20,183 bases of DNA from a virus: IMG/VR virus record IMGVR_UViG_3300001968_000054, positions 1 to 20,183 of that record; one strand, written 5' to 3'. The translations under genes were made by a program, and so were the position numbers. Positions within the stretch are counted from its first letter, which is position 1. The number at the start of each line of letters is the position of its first letter. Below the pieces are notes generated by a model, which saw only the letters and a list, made by a program, of their open reading frames with translations, had not been told where the DNA came from and ran no database searches. Positions 7,522-14,299 of this stretch are shown here, in pieces.

Positions 7522-7673
7522 TATCGCATTCCTCGTGGTGCATACTGCTTCAACCATGTATTTAGCACACCCAGCGCGTGTGGGGGTATGGCAACAGGAA
7601 CTGAGGCAGGCACAGTCACGCGATTGTTACCGGGACGCTGCACAGAGATGCTAGTACGGAAGCTGGTGATCAT
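7521..7673 (-). CDS. Small 50-aa conserved-looking protein
   Basis: A 50-residue ORF starting MITSFRTSISVQRPGNN and ending LNTWLKQYAPRGMR. It begins at the ATG overlapping the endonuclease stop (TGATG), with AAGG 9 bases upstream, and ends overlapping the next start (TAATG). Both one-base overlaps, the ribosome-binding site and the return to non-AT-rich composition support it as a real gene. A longer in-frame reading from 7778 runs through the endonuclease and is not favoured. The sequence is short, with beta-type Val/Pro-rich residues and a Trp-containing helix. No function is known; a minor structural protein is likely from context. Confidence 0.65.
   Translation of the reverse strand: MITSFRTSISVQRPGNNRVTVPASVPVAIPPHALGVLNTWLKQYAPRGMR
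7559..7566 (-). promoter_or_regulatory. Possible late promoter GCTAAATA inside the 50-aa gene
   Basis: GCTAAATA on the minus strand lies 37 bases upstream of the 94-aa gene's ATG at 7521, with GAGG between. It would give a leader of about 30 bases. It is a two-mismatch variant of TATAAATA, so support is moderate. Confidence 0.45.
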
Positions 7674-8311
7674 CAATTTAGACCTTGCAAGTTCCAATCT
7701 TTCCTTGCCCATTTTTTTACTAAATCTGACGTTACACCAACAGTCTGGGCTATCGCTTTGATTGTCAGACCTTGACATCTAAGGTCTTGGATTTTATCAA
7801 ATTGATCTTTAGTAAGGCTGCGGCGAGTCATAGCTCTTTTGTTTATTTGCGCCGGGGTCCATTTGACCCAAGGTTTTTTCATACCTATGTGTTTCTCGGA
7901 AATCAACTTTTTAGATTCTGGTTTATGTTTTTTGTTTTTCATGCCTGCATAATTTTTTGGTATACCTTTTAGAGCCTTACTTCTTGCCTGATTTGACTCT
8001 GCCGACATAATAATACCGTTATTACCGTCGCCACCTTTAGTGGCATTATATCCACTGTGATAAGAATTATATTCTGCAATTAGAGCAATTTCTCTGGCTT
8101 TTGCTTGATCAATCGTTTCTACATGTTCCAGAGTTTCAACTTGCCAGCAATCGCAACCGTACTTTCTAATTGCATTATAAAATTTTCTATTATCTCTTTT
8201 TTTCAGGGCATCATTGATGTGTCTTTGCCAACGATCCTCGACAGTTTTACCGGTCCACCCGATATAGATTTTTTGATTATGTGTGTTGGTTATTTTATAA
8301 ACAAATGCCAT
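7673..8311 (-). CDS. Second GIY-YIG homing endonuclease
   Basis: A 212-residue endonuclease starting at the ATG at 8311, one base after the preceding stop. A longer in-frame reading from 8440 only overlaps the upstream gene and adds nothing family-like. GIY-YIG signature: VYKITN (4-9), KIYIGWTGKTVEDRWQRH (14-31, with Arg27), the catalytic Glu74 in a REIALIAEYNS helix, and GYNATKGGDG (88-97). The C-terminal half is Lys-rich DNA-binding sequence. It ends in a helix-turn-helix-like segment (about 163-205, with LTIKAIAQTVGVTSDLVKKW). It is clearly AT-rich compared with flanking genes and differs from the first endonuclease in its C-terminal domain, so the two are separate acquisitions. Its stop overlaps the next ATG (TGATG). 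No late promoter is seen immediately upstream. Confidence 0.9.
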   Translation of the reverse strand: MAFVYKITNTHNQKIYIGWTGKTVEDRWQRHINDALKKRDNRKFYNAIRKYGCDCWQVETLEHVETIDQAKAREIALIAEYNSYHSGYNATKGGDGNNGIIMSAESNQARSKALKGIPKNYAGMKNKKHKPESKKLISEKHIGMKKPWVKWTPAQINKRAMTRRSLTKDQFDKIQDLRCQGLTIKAIAQTVGVTSDLVKKWARKDWNLQGLN

Positions 8312-8312
8312 A

Positions 8313-9590
8313 TCACCACGCTCTACACGACCAATATCGTGCCTTGTGTCTCGGCCCTGGGTTTGCACAATTATGCCGAGCTCGAAAACTTTTTCTACGT
8401 TTAGGATTAGATTTCTTGATCCGTAGTTTTTTATCGCCAAAATTGACTTTCACAACATTGCCTTTGGGATTCTTTACATAGACTGATCGCTTTTTTGGTC
8501 CATCCGGCGTCAGAAACGGTTTTCCTAGACTAACATTACGACCATGATACTCGGCTTCATACAGCCGTTTCTGAATGTGATCATACAAGAGGTCGCCGTC
8601 CTGAGTGAGTTCATCTAACACTTCGTCGGGGATGGGTGTGCCATCCATGTACTCACCTGATGCAAAGTAGGCATCAGCAAAGTCGGGATAGTCTCGGGTG
8701 TCAATGCCGTCTACTACCAGGCTGGTGTAGTCAATCTCTTTGCCGGTGGGGTCTTCCATCATGGGTTCATCATCGTACAGTTCACGATCCAGCTGGTTGG
8801 CGTAGTCGTGGTCATCGTCCTCTTCGCGATCACGCATGTCCAGGAACAGTTCACCGATGTCTTCAATCTTGTCGGGATCTATGCCTTGGCCCTGGAGAAA
8901 CTTGGCCACTACACTGAGATACGCGTCATCATCGATGTCTCGAGGCAGATCGTGGCGTTCTTGGAACTCATAGTAGAGATCATCTACCCAATTTTTTACC
9001 GAGCCTTCTTGCACTGCGGGCATGGCTGCTGGTGGCATACCGGCCAGTTCCTGGATACGAGCGAGTTCTGCTTGAGATTCCTCTATGCCAGGAGTATCAA
9101 GTGAGCCTTCCGCCACACCTTCACCATAATAAGTTGAACTGATTGACCCCCTGAAATCAACCTTACCAGTTGCTGGATCATACTGATGTGAATTAGTGTC
9201 ACCAAAATTATCTTCGTGTTGTATGAAATAACCACCATTAGATGTTTTACTAAATGTTATTACGCCATCGCCATACATTTTTTTCATCTGTGCTTTGGCT
9301 TTTAGTTCGGCATTTTTGTCTTCCGCCACGTCTTCTTCAAACTCTTCGGGACTGGGCGGGCTCACTTCACGGCGGTAGGGATCTGCGGTTTCCAGCATGC
9401 CATAGCTTTCCAGGATCTCGATCAGGCGATCGTCAGCTGCCAAGACCACACCGTCCTCTACCACATCCACGATGTGTGATTCCACCAGGCATTCCTCGCG
9501 GATGTTGATGGCAAAGTCATCGCCCCGGGCTGGAGTATCTACCCAGGCTTCGGCTTGTTGTATGTAGTCGGCAAGTGTTTTGGTGGTCAT
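8313..9590 (-). CDS. Acidic conserved phage protein with C-terminal basic RARH..ARYWS domain
   Basis: A 425-residue protein of unknown function. The N-terminus (about 35-70) has an ESHIVDVVEDGVVLAADDR beta segment. Residues about 90-160 are an insert-like region rich in Gly, Asn and Tyr (YFIQHEDNFGDTNSHQYD). Residues 200-345 are very acidic and helical. The C-terminus (about 364-425) is a basic domain with KKRSVYVKNPKGNVVKVNFG, KKSNPKRRKSFRARHNC and ending NPGPRHKARYWSCRAW. That domain recurs at the ends of many phage proteins. The DNA for the 90-160 region is AT-rich compared with the rest, suggesting an acquired subdomain. It starts 3 bases after the endolysin stop with only a weak GGAT ribosome-binding site. 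Its TGA stop is one base from the second homing endonuclease ATG. It may be a minor virion protein. Confidence 0.75.
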   Translation of the reverse strand: MTTKTLADYIQQAEAWVDTPARGDDFAINIREECLVESHIVDVVEDGVVLAADDRLIEILESYGMLETADPYRREVSPPSPEEFEEDVAEDKNAELKAKAQMKKMYGDGVITFSKTSNGGYFIQHEDNFGDTNSHQYDPATGKVDFRGSISSTYYGEGVAEGSLDTPGIEESQAELARIQELAGMPPAAMPAVQEGSVKNWVDDLYYEFQERHDLPRDIDDDAYLSVVAKFLQGQGIDPDKIEDIGELFLDMRDREEDDDHDYANQLDRELYDDEPMMEDPTGKEIDYTSLVVDGIDTRDYPDFADAYFASGEYMDGTPIPDEVLDELTQDGDLLYDHIQKRLYEAEYHGRNVSLGKPFLTPDGPKKRSVYVKNPKGNVVKVNFGDKKLRIKKSNPKRRKSFRARHNCANPGPRHKARYWSCRAW

Positions 9591-9593
9591 GTG

Positions 9594-10466
9594 TTATCCA
9601 AACAATTTTTTTAGTGTGTTGGGTCCTGCAATACCATCTGCAGTCAGCCCATTGGCAGCTTGCCACTGGCGTAGAGCTGCATCTGTTCCGGGACCAAAAT
9701 TACCATCGGCTGTCAGGCCCAAACATTGTTGCAAACGTTGTACCCACTCGGTATGTGGGCTGCCTTGACGCAGTGTGGGCCAGTTGGCCGTTGATTTATC
9801 TGCCTGTTCCGTGAGCACCGCTGCTGTGTTTTGACCGCCCAGGACCTGGAGGTTATGCTCGGTGTGTGCCCGGCGCTCGTCGAGACCCAGAGTACCACCA
9901 TTGATGATCTTGGTGATCTTGACCACGTCATTGAGATCAGCCCAGTGATTGATGTTGTTTTTCCACCAGAACCAGGCAGCACTTTCCACTGCACCCTGCA
10001 GTGTTTCCAGGTAGTCTACAGCCTGGTCTAGACTGTAATTGATGCTTTCGGCAAATGCAGTATAATTGGCCTTGCCGGTCAGCTGGATGGCACCACGACC
10101 ACGATATCGCCAGCCTTCGCCGGAATGTTCATCACCGTTGCCCATGCGACTGCTGTAGACTTTGTTGGCTATGGCTTCGGGATTGCGATTGTAGGGCTGT
10201 GCGCTCTCTACTGTGGGGAATCTAGAAGGCCACACTCGATGCAATTGCTCTGCGCTGTAATTGAGATTTTCCCGAAGCAGGGTAAAATCTGCACTTTCAT
10301 GCCCGCATTGTGCCAGGAAGTGTGCCACACGTTCAGCAGTGTTGATTTCATAACGAGGTAGAACTGCTTCCAGAGCCTCGTACAGACTCTGGATGTTTTT
10401 GTTACGCTTGACACATTGGGCCAGGCGATCCGCATCAAACTCAAACTGCCATCCCACTGTAGACAT
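9594..10466 (-). CDS. Endolysin: GH19 chitinase-like domain plus peptidoglycan-binding domain
   Basis: Degrades cell-wall peptidoglycan for lysis or entry. It has 290 residues from the ATG at 10466. An upstream in-frame ATG at 10544 exists but lies inside the preceding gene, and 10466 has AAGGGAT in front of it, so 10466 is preferred. The GH19 domain covers about 10-215: HFLAQCGHESADF with likely catalytic Glu57, then GDEHSGEGWRYRGRGAIQLT (111-130) with the second acidic residues and the family GRG-IQLTG motif. Residues about 240-290 form a PG_binding_1 domain (VQRLQQCLGLTADGNFGPG, WQAANGLTADGIAGPNT). No signal peptide or membrane anchor is seen, so it would need a holin from elsewhere. The gene is sandwiched among structural genes, 4 bases after the previous stop. 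Confidence 0.92.
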   Translation of the reverse strand: MSTVGWQFEFDADRLAQCVKRNKNIQSLYEALEAVLPRYEINTAERVAHFLAQCGHESADFTLLRENLNYSAEQLHRVWPSRFPTVESAQPYNRNPEAIANKVYSSRMGNGDEHSGEGWRYRGRGAIQLTGKANYTAFAESINYSLDQAVDYLETLQGAVESAAWFWWKNNINHWADLNDVVKITKIINGGTLGLDERRAHTEHNLQVLGGQNTAAVLTEQADKSTANWPTLRQGSPHTEWVQRLQQCLGLTADGNFGPGTDAALRQWQAANGLTADGIAGPNTLKKLFG

Positions 10467-10470
10467 ATTG

Positions 10471-12357
10471 TTATCCCTTGTATTCTTGCCACAAACGACG
10501 CAGATCCAGGATGCTTTCTTCCACTTTCTTGTCATCCTTGTCATCGGCTGCTTTCTTCATGGGCTCAGTTTTGTTGCCGTCCCGGTCAAGATCCAGGAAG
10601 TCGGGTTTGGCTTCTTGGATACCTGCTAGATTCTGCATGCGCTGGATGCTTTCATCCATGTCTTCTTCCTTGTCGCACTCGCATTTGCTTTCATACATGC
10701 CGCACTCGTTGCAAGTGGATTCATCCAGCTGCTCTTCGCCTTCCCGGACCTGCACTGCTGTCACCGGCACTGTGGTCTGGCCATCACCGGCCACAGTGGT
10801 CTTGGGCTTGTTGAGTCCGCCTGAGTATTGCAGGGCATCATCCGACTGCTCGGTGTTGGTAGGCCAGTCGGGCTGATTCTCATCCACCTGCTCGGCGCAA
10901 CCACAGGGCGAACTGCCGCATGTAGGGCAGGCATCACCGTGGCCACCAATTTCAGTGCCAATGCCAGCTGCTTTCAGGATCTGTGCCAATTTGGCAGCAT
11001 CTTCGTCGGTAGCCGACACTGACACCGAGGGTGAACCTTCGGTGCTGGAACTGATGTTCACGCTCATGCTTTCAGCAATCATGGCTTCTAGATCTCGGCT
11101 CATCGAGTCGTAGATGCCCTTGCCAAACTGCATGCCACCTTTGCTTTTCTTGGGTGCTTCAGCGGGTGCAGTGGCCACTGATCCTGCGGTAGTGGTTTCT
11201 TCCACTTCTTCTTTTTTCTTGGGCAGACCTTTTTCCTTGGTCTTGGCAAACTTTTTGAGTTCTTTGGCCGGCATCTTGGCCATCTCTTTGCTGGCACCAC
11301 GCAGTTCGCTCTTGGGAATATCGCCCTTTTGAGCTGCATGGGCAATACCGGCGGCACGACGTTGTGCCACACTCACGGCCTTCTCGTCCAGAGCCATGTC
11401 CGGTGCCTTCTCGCCGGCACGCTCGCGCTCGGTCTGCATGTAGTCGCTCACGGCCGAGATCATGCCCCGGGCCTTGGTCAGCTTGGCCTGTACCCACTCG
11501 GGCAGGTTGTCATTGTCACCCAGGATCCGCTCAAGAGCTCGCGCATCACGCACCAGGGTGTGGATGTCGTCCTTGGCCATGTCGCCTTCTTGGTCGTACT
11601 CACCGCGATCCTGGATCTCGATGTCGTCTTCGCGGATGGCCGATTGGCGAGCCAGCTTGCTGGTGCCTGTGGACTTGGCACCCAGCTTGCGGCCGGTGCC
11701 TTTGGGGCGACCTTTCTTCTTAGGTGCTTGATCTTGTGCCTCGTCATCGTCGGCTTCGGGCTCGTCACGATACACACGGGTATGGATACGACCAGTAGGA
11801 GTTTCGCGCTCGATACCATGTTGTGTGCGGCGCTCATCGCCGGCAGCTTCTTCCATGTCTTTGCCTTTGGCTGCTGCTTTTTTCTTGACCAGTTGTAGCA
11901 CACCCTTGGCATCACGTTGTGCAGTTTCTTTGCCTCCGGATGCTTTTTCAATTTGACGTATGAGATCCTTGGTCATGTCGCGACCTCCGATACGTGGCTG
12001 ACCTTCTTTGACTGACTTAGCCTGGCGGGCTGCCTGTTTCATTGGCTCGGTCTTGTTGCCGTCCCGATCAAGATCGATATAGTCGGGCTTGGCCGCTTCG
12101 CCTACACCCTTGCGCAGTTTGGCCAACACAGCACCGGCCACTTTCTCGCCGCGCTCTTTTGAGCCATAACGCTCGGCAGCGCTCTTTGCGATCTTGGCAA
12201 AGTTCTTGCCAGGCCGGCCAATGTCTTTGCCAGCACGAGCTTTCTTGGCCGAGTAGTCACCGGTACTACCTTCTTTCACAGCGGCGCTTTCGTTCAGTTG
12301 CTCAGCTCCCCCGGCAATGGTAGCCAGGCGTTTGTTCATGTCATAAAAGAATGTCAT
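10471..12357 (-). CDS. Large charged mosaic phage protein with EF-hand-like repeats
   Basis: A 628-residue hydrophilic, probably largely disordered protein built from short modules. In order these are: a YSAKKARAGKDIGRPGKNF segment (35-53); an EF-hand-like DLDRDGNKTEPM loop (95-106); an AT-hook-like KKKGRPKGTGRK (213-224); an LPEWVQAKLTKARGMISAV helix (285-303); a DUF3008-like block (about 326-380, RAAGIAHAAQKGDIPKSELR to FAKTKEKGLPKK); a Ser/Thr-rich ATDEDAAKLAQILKAAG region (about 430-465); two cysteine clusters, CPTCGSSPCGC (477-487) and CNECGMYESKCEC (549-561), that could bind zinc; and a second EF-hand-like copy (590-600). Several L/I-x-E followed by S/A sites resemble gp21 prohead-protease sites. 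The start has GAGG at good spacing, 4 bases after the previous stop. It may be an internal head, scaffold-like or DNA-binding virion protein. The function is not established. Confidence 0.8.
   Translation of the reverse strand: MTFFYDMNKRLATIAGGAEQLNESAAVKEGSTGDYSAKKARAGKDIGRPGKNFAKIAKSAAERYGSKERGEKVAGAVLAKLRKGVGEAAKPDYIDLDRDGNKTEPMKQAARQAKSVKEGQPRIGGRDMTKDLIRQIEKASGGKETAQRDAKGVLQLVKKKAAAKGKDMEEAAGDERRTQHGIERETPTGRIHTRVYRDEPEADDDEAQDQAPKKKGRPKGTGRKLGAKSTGTSKLARQSAIREDDIEIQDRGEYDQEGDMAKDDIHTLVRDARALERILGDNDNLPEWVQAKLTKARGMISAVSDYMQTERERAGEKAPDMALDEKAVSVAQRRAAGIAHAAQKGDIPKSELRGASKEMAKMPAKELKKFAKTKEKGLPKKKEEVEETTTAGSVATAPAEAPKKSKGGMQFGKGIYDSMSRDLEAMIAESMSVNISSSTEGSPSVSVSATDEDAAKLAQILKAAGIGTEIGGHGDACPTCGSSPCGCAEQVDENQPDWPTNTEQSDDALQYSGGLNKPKTTVAGDGQTTVPVTAVQVREGEEQLDESTCNECGMYESKCECDKEEDMDESIQRMQNLAGIQEAKPDFLDLDRDGNKTEPMKKAADDKDDKKVEESILDLRRLWQEYKG
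10558..10608 (-). repeat. Direct repeat copy 2 encoding the EF-hand-like motif
   Basis: Encodes KPDFLDLDRDGNKTEPM (residues 584-600 of the 628-aa protein). The D-x-D-x-D-G-x-x-T-E spacing is that of a calcium-binding EF-hand or dockerin loop. It pairs with the copy at 12040-12090, about 1.5 kb away in the same gene. Confidence 0.85.
12040..12090 (-). repeat. Direct repeat copy 1 encoding the EF-hand-like motif
   Basis: Encodes KPDYIDLDRDGNKTEPM (residues 90-106 of the 628-aa protein). By eye it matches the copy at 10558-10608 at about 42 of 51 bases, so it is an intragenic duplication or recombined module. Confidence 0.85.
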
Positions 12358-12361
12358 TGCA

Positions 12362-12970
12362 TTATCCTCGAGGTTGGGCGCCGGTGGCCGGCTTGGGTGG
12401 ACGCTTGACCCGGGTCATGGGACTTTTGTCTCCCATGGGCAGGTCATTGGTGGTCTTAGCGGGCGGCGTCCGGCCCCCAGCCACGGTAAAATCAGTTTGA
12501 TAGGCATTTTTCAGGACCACATGATCATGCGGCTCTGCGCTGTAGTCTTTCTTGAGAGCTCGCTGTTCAGCGGTGTCTGCAGGATAGTCTGTGTCTTTCA
12601 ACAGATCTTTGTTTTCATCCTGGATACGTTTGTACTCGTCAACCATGCCGTTGGCAAATTCTGTGTCTTGCATGCACACACGGTTGGGGTCAATGCCTGC
12701 CAGCTGGGCGATCTGTTTGATCTGGGGCTCAACCGCGGGATAACGCAAGCTCACGTCAAACATGCTCACTCGCTCGTTGCGGTGATTGGGGAAATCCGTA
12801 GGGATTGCCTGCACCGGGGTGGTCTTGATGTCGCCTACGCGGGCAGGATCAAACTGATCCAGCTTGGCCCGAATCTGCTTCATGGCATCTGTGCTCAGCT
12901 CACCACAGACCTTGATGCGATAGTCGTATGTGCGCTCACTTTCTGCTAGATAGTTGACAAATGATTTCAT
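12362..12970 (-). CDS. Conserved phage protein with a possible capsid-targeting N-terminus
   Basis: A 202-residue protein of unknown function. It begins MKSFVNYLAES, which resembles the T4 capsid-targeting sequences of internal proteins (MKTYQEFIAEA type) that end at a gp21 protease site of the form L/I-x-E. A compact alpha/beta region follows (about 12-110) with TYDYRIKVCGELS, QFDPARVGDIKTTPVQ and a YPAVEPQIKQIAQLAGIDPN segment. The tail is charged and disordered, ending in Lys/Pro-rich sequence. The start has a GAGGAT site and a late promoter, and the stop is 4 bases from the next ATG. It may be a minor or internal head protein; the cleavage idea is inference. Confidence 0.75.
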   Translation of the reverse strand: MKSFVNYLAESERTYDYRIKVCGELSTDAMKQIRAKLDQFDPARVGDIKTTPVQAIPTDFPNHRNERVSMFDVSLRYPAVEPQIKQIAQLAGIDPNRVCMQDTEFANGMVDEYKRIQDENKDLLKDTDYPADTAEQRALKKDYSAEPHDHVVLKNAYQTDFTVAGGRTPPAKTTNDLPMGDKSPMTRVKRPPKPATGAQPRG

Positions 12971-12988
12971 AGTGAATATCCTCGAATA

Positions 12989-12996
12989 TATTTATC
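12989..12996 (-). promoter_or_regulatory. Late promoter GATAAATA before the 202-aa gene
   Basis: GATAAATA on the minus strand overlaps the TGA stop of the gp16-like gene. It lies 18 bases upstream of the next ATG, with a GAGGAT ribosome-binding site in between. It probably drives the 202-aa, 628-aa and endolysin genes, which are tightly packed behind it. Confidence 0.7.
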
Positions 12997-13492
12997 AGTG
13001 ATTGGTTTTTTGCCCGTCACCGTTGAGTATGTGTGCCAGCAGTTCATTGCGGCTCATGGCCATGCCTGTGCCCGCCTGCGGCGGTGGTGTGTCCCCGCTT
13101 TGCTGGTCCAAACGCACTTTTTTCAGCTGGAGATCTATCATCCGGAGCTTCTTGTTCAGCTTGGCTGTTTTGGCCGTGATAGCATGGCCCAGGAGGTTGC
13201 TGGCCACCCCAAAAATCTCGCTGCTGAAACGCGCATCCACGTTCATGCCCAGATCCATGAGATCCTGGTAGCTTTTGGTGGCCATCTGTGCTAGATCGTC
13301 CATCTCTTGATCGGATGCTTCCAGGCCACGCACACCGGGCAATGCTGCATCAATCTTGTCAATTGTGGCATCAATGGCCGTGATGGTCTGGGGATCTAGG
13401 GGCAGTTCAGACGGGACTGCAGGCTCTGCGCCCAATGGTGGCAGAGGTTCGGACTCGGGCAGGTCAAAAAGTTCTTCCAGTTTCTTGGTCAT
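12995..13492 (-). CDS. gp16: Putative terminase small subunit (T4 gp16-like)
   Basis: A 165-residue protein, close to T4 gp16 (164). The N-terminus is acidic and Pro-rich (LEELFDLPESEPLPPL). The middle is two long helices, MATKSYQDLMDLGMNVDAR and EIFGVASNLLGHAITAK followed by a Lys-rich KLNKKLRMIDLQLKKVRL helix (about 66-130). The C-terminus is short and disordered. This matches the layout of gp16, whose central helical hairpin forms the ring that stimulates gp17. There is no enzyme motif. The start overlaps the endonuclease stop (ATGA), and its own TGA stop overlaps the next late promoter. The call is from architecture, length and the presence of gp17 in the region; an unrelated helical structural protein is possible. 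Confidence 0.6.
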   Translation of the reverse strand: MTKKLEELFDLPESEPLPPLGAEPAVPSELPLDPQTITAIDATIDKIDAALPGVRGLEASDQEMDDLAQMATKSYQDLMDLGMNVDARFSSEIFGVASNLLGHAITAKTAKLNKKLRMIDLQLKKVRLDQQSGDTPPPQAGTGMAMSRNELLAHILNGDGQKTNH

Positions 13493-14268
13493 GCCATATT
13501 TAGTGGCCGTACAGTCCAGCCCTTCCAGTTTGATTTTTTACCTGAGTTGACACTTGACATATGAGTATAAGTTAGTCCTAATTCCTTACATCCGTCTTTC
13601 AGACGATCATAGTGGTATTCCTGTCCTTGAGGCGACTCAATTACCACTGGTTTACCCGATCGACGGATACCAGTCTTACCTTTGTTCCACGGCACCCTTC
13701 CCTTCATATTTTTGGACATTTTTCTGCGAGTTTCTTCTGATTTTTTCTTTCCAGTATTGCAAAGTCTGAGTTTTTCTTTGGTTATTTCAGTCATTGGTGT
13801 CTTTGGGCCAAGCGACATTCCTTTATTCCAGGCCACCTGCGCACCCTTGACACCTTTGTTCCACGGCATACGTCCTTTGAGTTTTTCTCTATGTTCTTTG
13901 GACATTTTTCTGCCTCTCATTTTTAATTTCTGTTCTTCTGTCAGAGTTTTTCCTTTCCTTGATGGAGGATTTGAATTTTTAGAGATGTTCAACAAAATTC
14001 CCCCCGGATCGTAACCCTTGCGACCATACTGTTTGATCAGACTCTCTTCAAGTTGATAAGCATCGGATTCACAATCAAAATGCGCTATTTCCTCTATTAT
14101 AGGATCCAATCCTAATTTTTTCAGAGATTGGATTCGAAAAAATTTTCTTTTGTTTATAGTTGATTTGATTGTTTCTTCTAGGTGATAGAATTTTCTATCA
14201 CCGGAACCTTTTCCAATATAAAACGGGAGATTAGAGCGAGGATCGATATATTGATAAACATAAAACAT
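13489..14268 (-). CDS. Free-standing GIY-YIG homing endonuclease with NUMOD3 repeats
   Basis: A 259-residue mobile endonuclease. The GIY-YIG nuclease domain is N-terminal: the YVY motif at residues 3-5, YIG at 17-19, Arg25 and the metal-binding Glu75 in a YQLEESLIKQYG helix. Residues about 102-195 carry several NUMOD3-type DNA-binding motifs (K-rich SEE.R.KMS repeats and W-NKG repeats). Residues about 206-253 look like a NUMOD1/IENR1 helix-turn-helix (ESPQGQEYHYDRLKDGCKEL, ending NWKGWTVR). The coding region is visibly more AT-rich than its neighbours, consistent with transfer. It lies between the gp4-like and gp16-like genes, and its stop overlaps the gp16-like start (ATGA). The start at 14268 is supported by an AAGGA site and a late promoter. 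Nothing suggests it is broken. Confidence 0.9.
   Translation of the reverse strand: MFYVYQYIDPRSNLPFYIGKGSGDRKFYHLEETIKSTINKRKFFRIQSLKKLGLDPIIEEIAHFDCESDAYQLEESLIKQYGRKGYDPGGILLNISKNSNPPSRKGKTLTEEQKLKMRGRKMSKEHREKLKGRMPWNKGVKGAQVAWNKGMSLGPKTPMTEITKEKLRLCNTGKKKSEETRRKMSKNMKGRVPWNKGKTGIRRSGKPVVIESPQGQEYHYDRLKDGCKELGLTYTHMSSVNSGKKSNWKGWTVRPLNMA
13497..13504 (-). promoter_or_regulatory. Late-promoter-like ACTAAATA just before the gp16-like start
   Basis: ACTAAATA lies only 4 bases upstream of the gp16-like ATG, inside the end of the homing endonuclease. It shares TAAATA with the promoter at the other end of the endonuclease gene. There is too little room for a normal leader, so it may be a relic of the pre-insertion junction rather than a working promoter. 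Confidence 0.3.
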
Positions 14269-14294
14269 GCAGCTTTCCTTTTAGCATGTTTTAT
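14260..14294 (-). promoter_or_regulatory. Hairpin covering the homing endonuclease ribosome-binding site
   Basis: A perfect 11-bp inverted repeat (14260-14270 and 14284-14294) encloses a 13-base loop. On the minus strand the AAGGA ribosome-binding site is in the loop and the ATG (14268-14266) is in the 3' arm. In read-through RNA the start would be sequestered. Late RNA starting at the overlapping promoter would lack the 5' arm and be free for translation. T4 I-TevI is controlled this way. The fold is seen directly; the function is inferred. Confidence 0.65.
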
Positions 14295-14299
14295 TTATC
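14292..14299 (-). promoter_or_regulatory. Late promoter GATAAATA overlapping the gp4-like stop
   Basis: GATAAATA on the minus strand contains the TAA stop of the gp4-like gene. It lies 23 bases upstream of the homing endonuclease ATG. Its last three bases are the first three of the hairpin described at 14260-14294, so a transcript starting here would lack most of the hairpin's 5' arm. Confidence 0.7.

Noticed and set aside
8312-8440. 43-residue N-terminal extension of the second homing endonuclease
   Set aside because: It overlaps the conserved C-terminus of the 425-aa gene in another frame; the GIY-YIG domain begins right after the ATG at 8311.
10467-10544. 26-residue N-terminal extension of the endolysin
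   Set aside because: It lies inside the preceding gene and is Lys/Arg/Trp-rich without signal-peptide character; the ATG at 10466 has a ribosome-binding site.
13489-14268. Group I intron hosting the first endonuclease
   Set aside because: The flanking genes are complete on both sides with start/stop overlaps, so it is free-standing rather than intron-borne.
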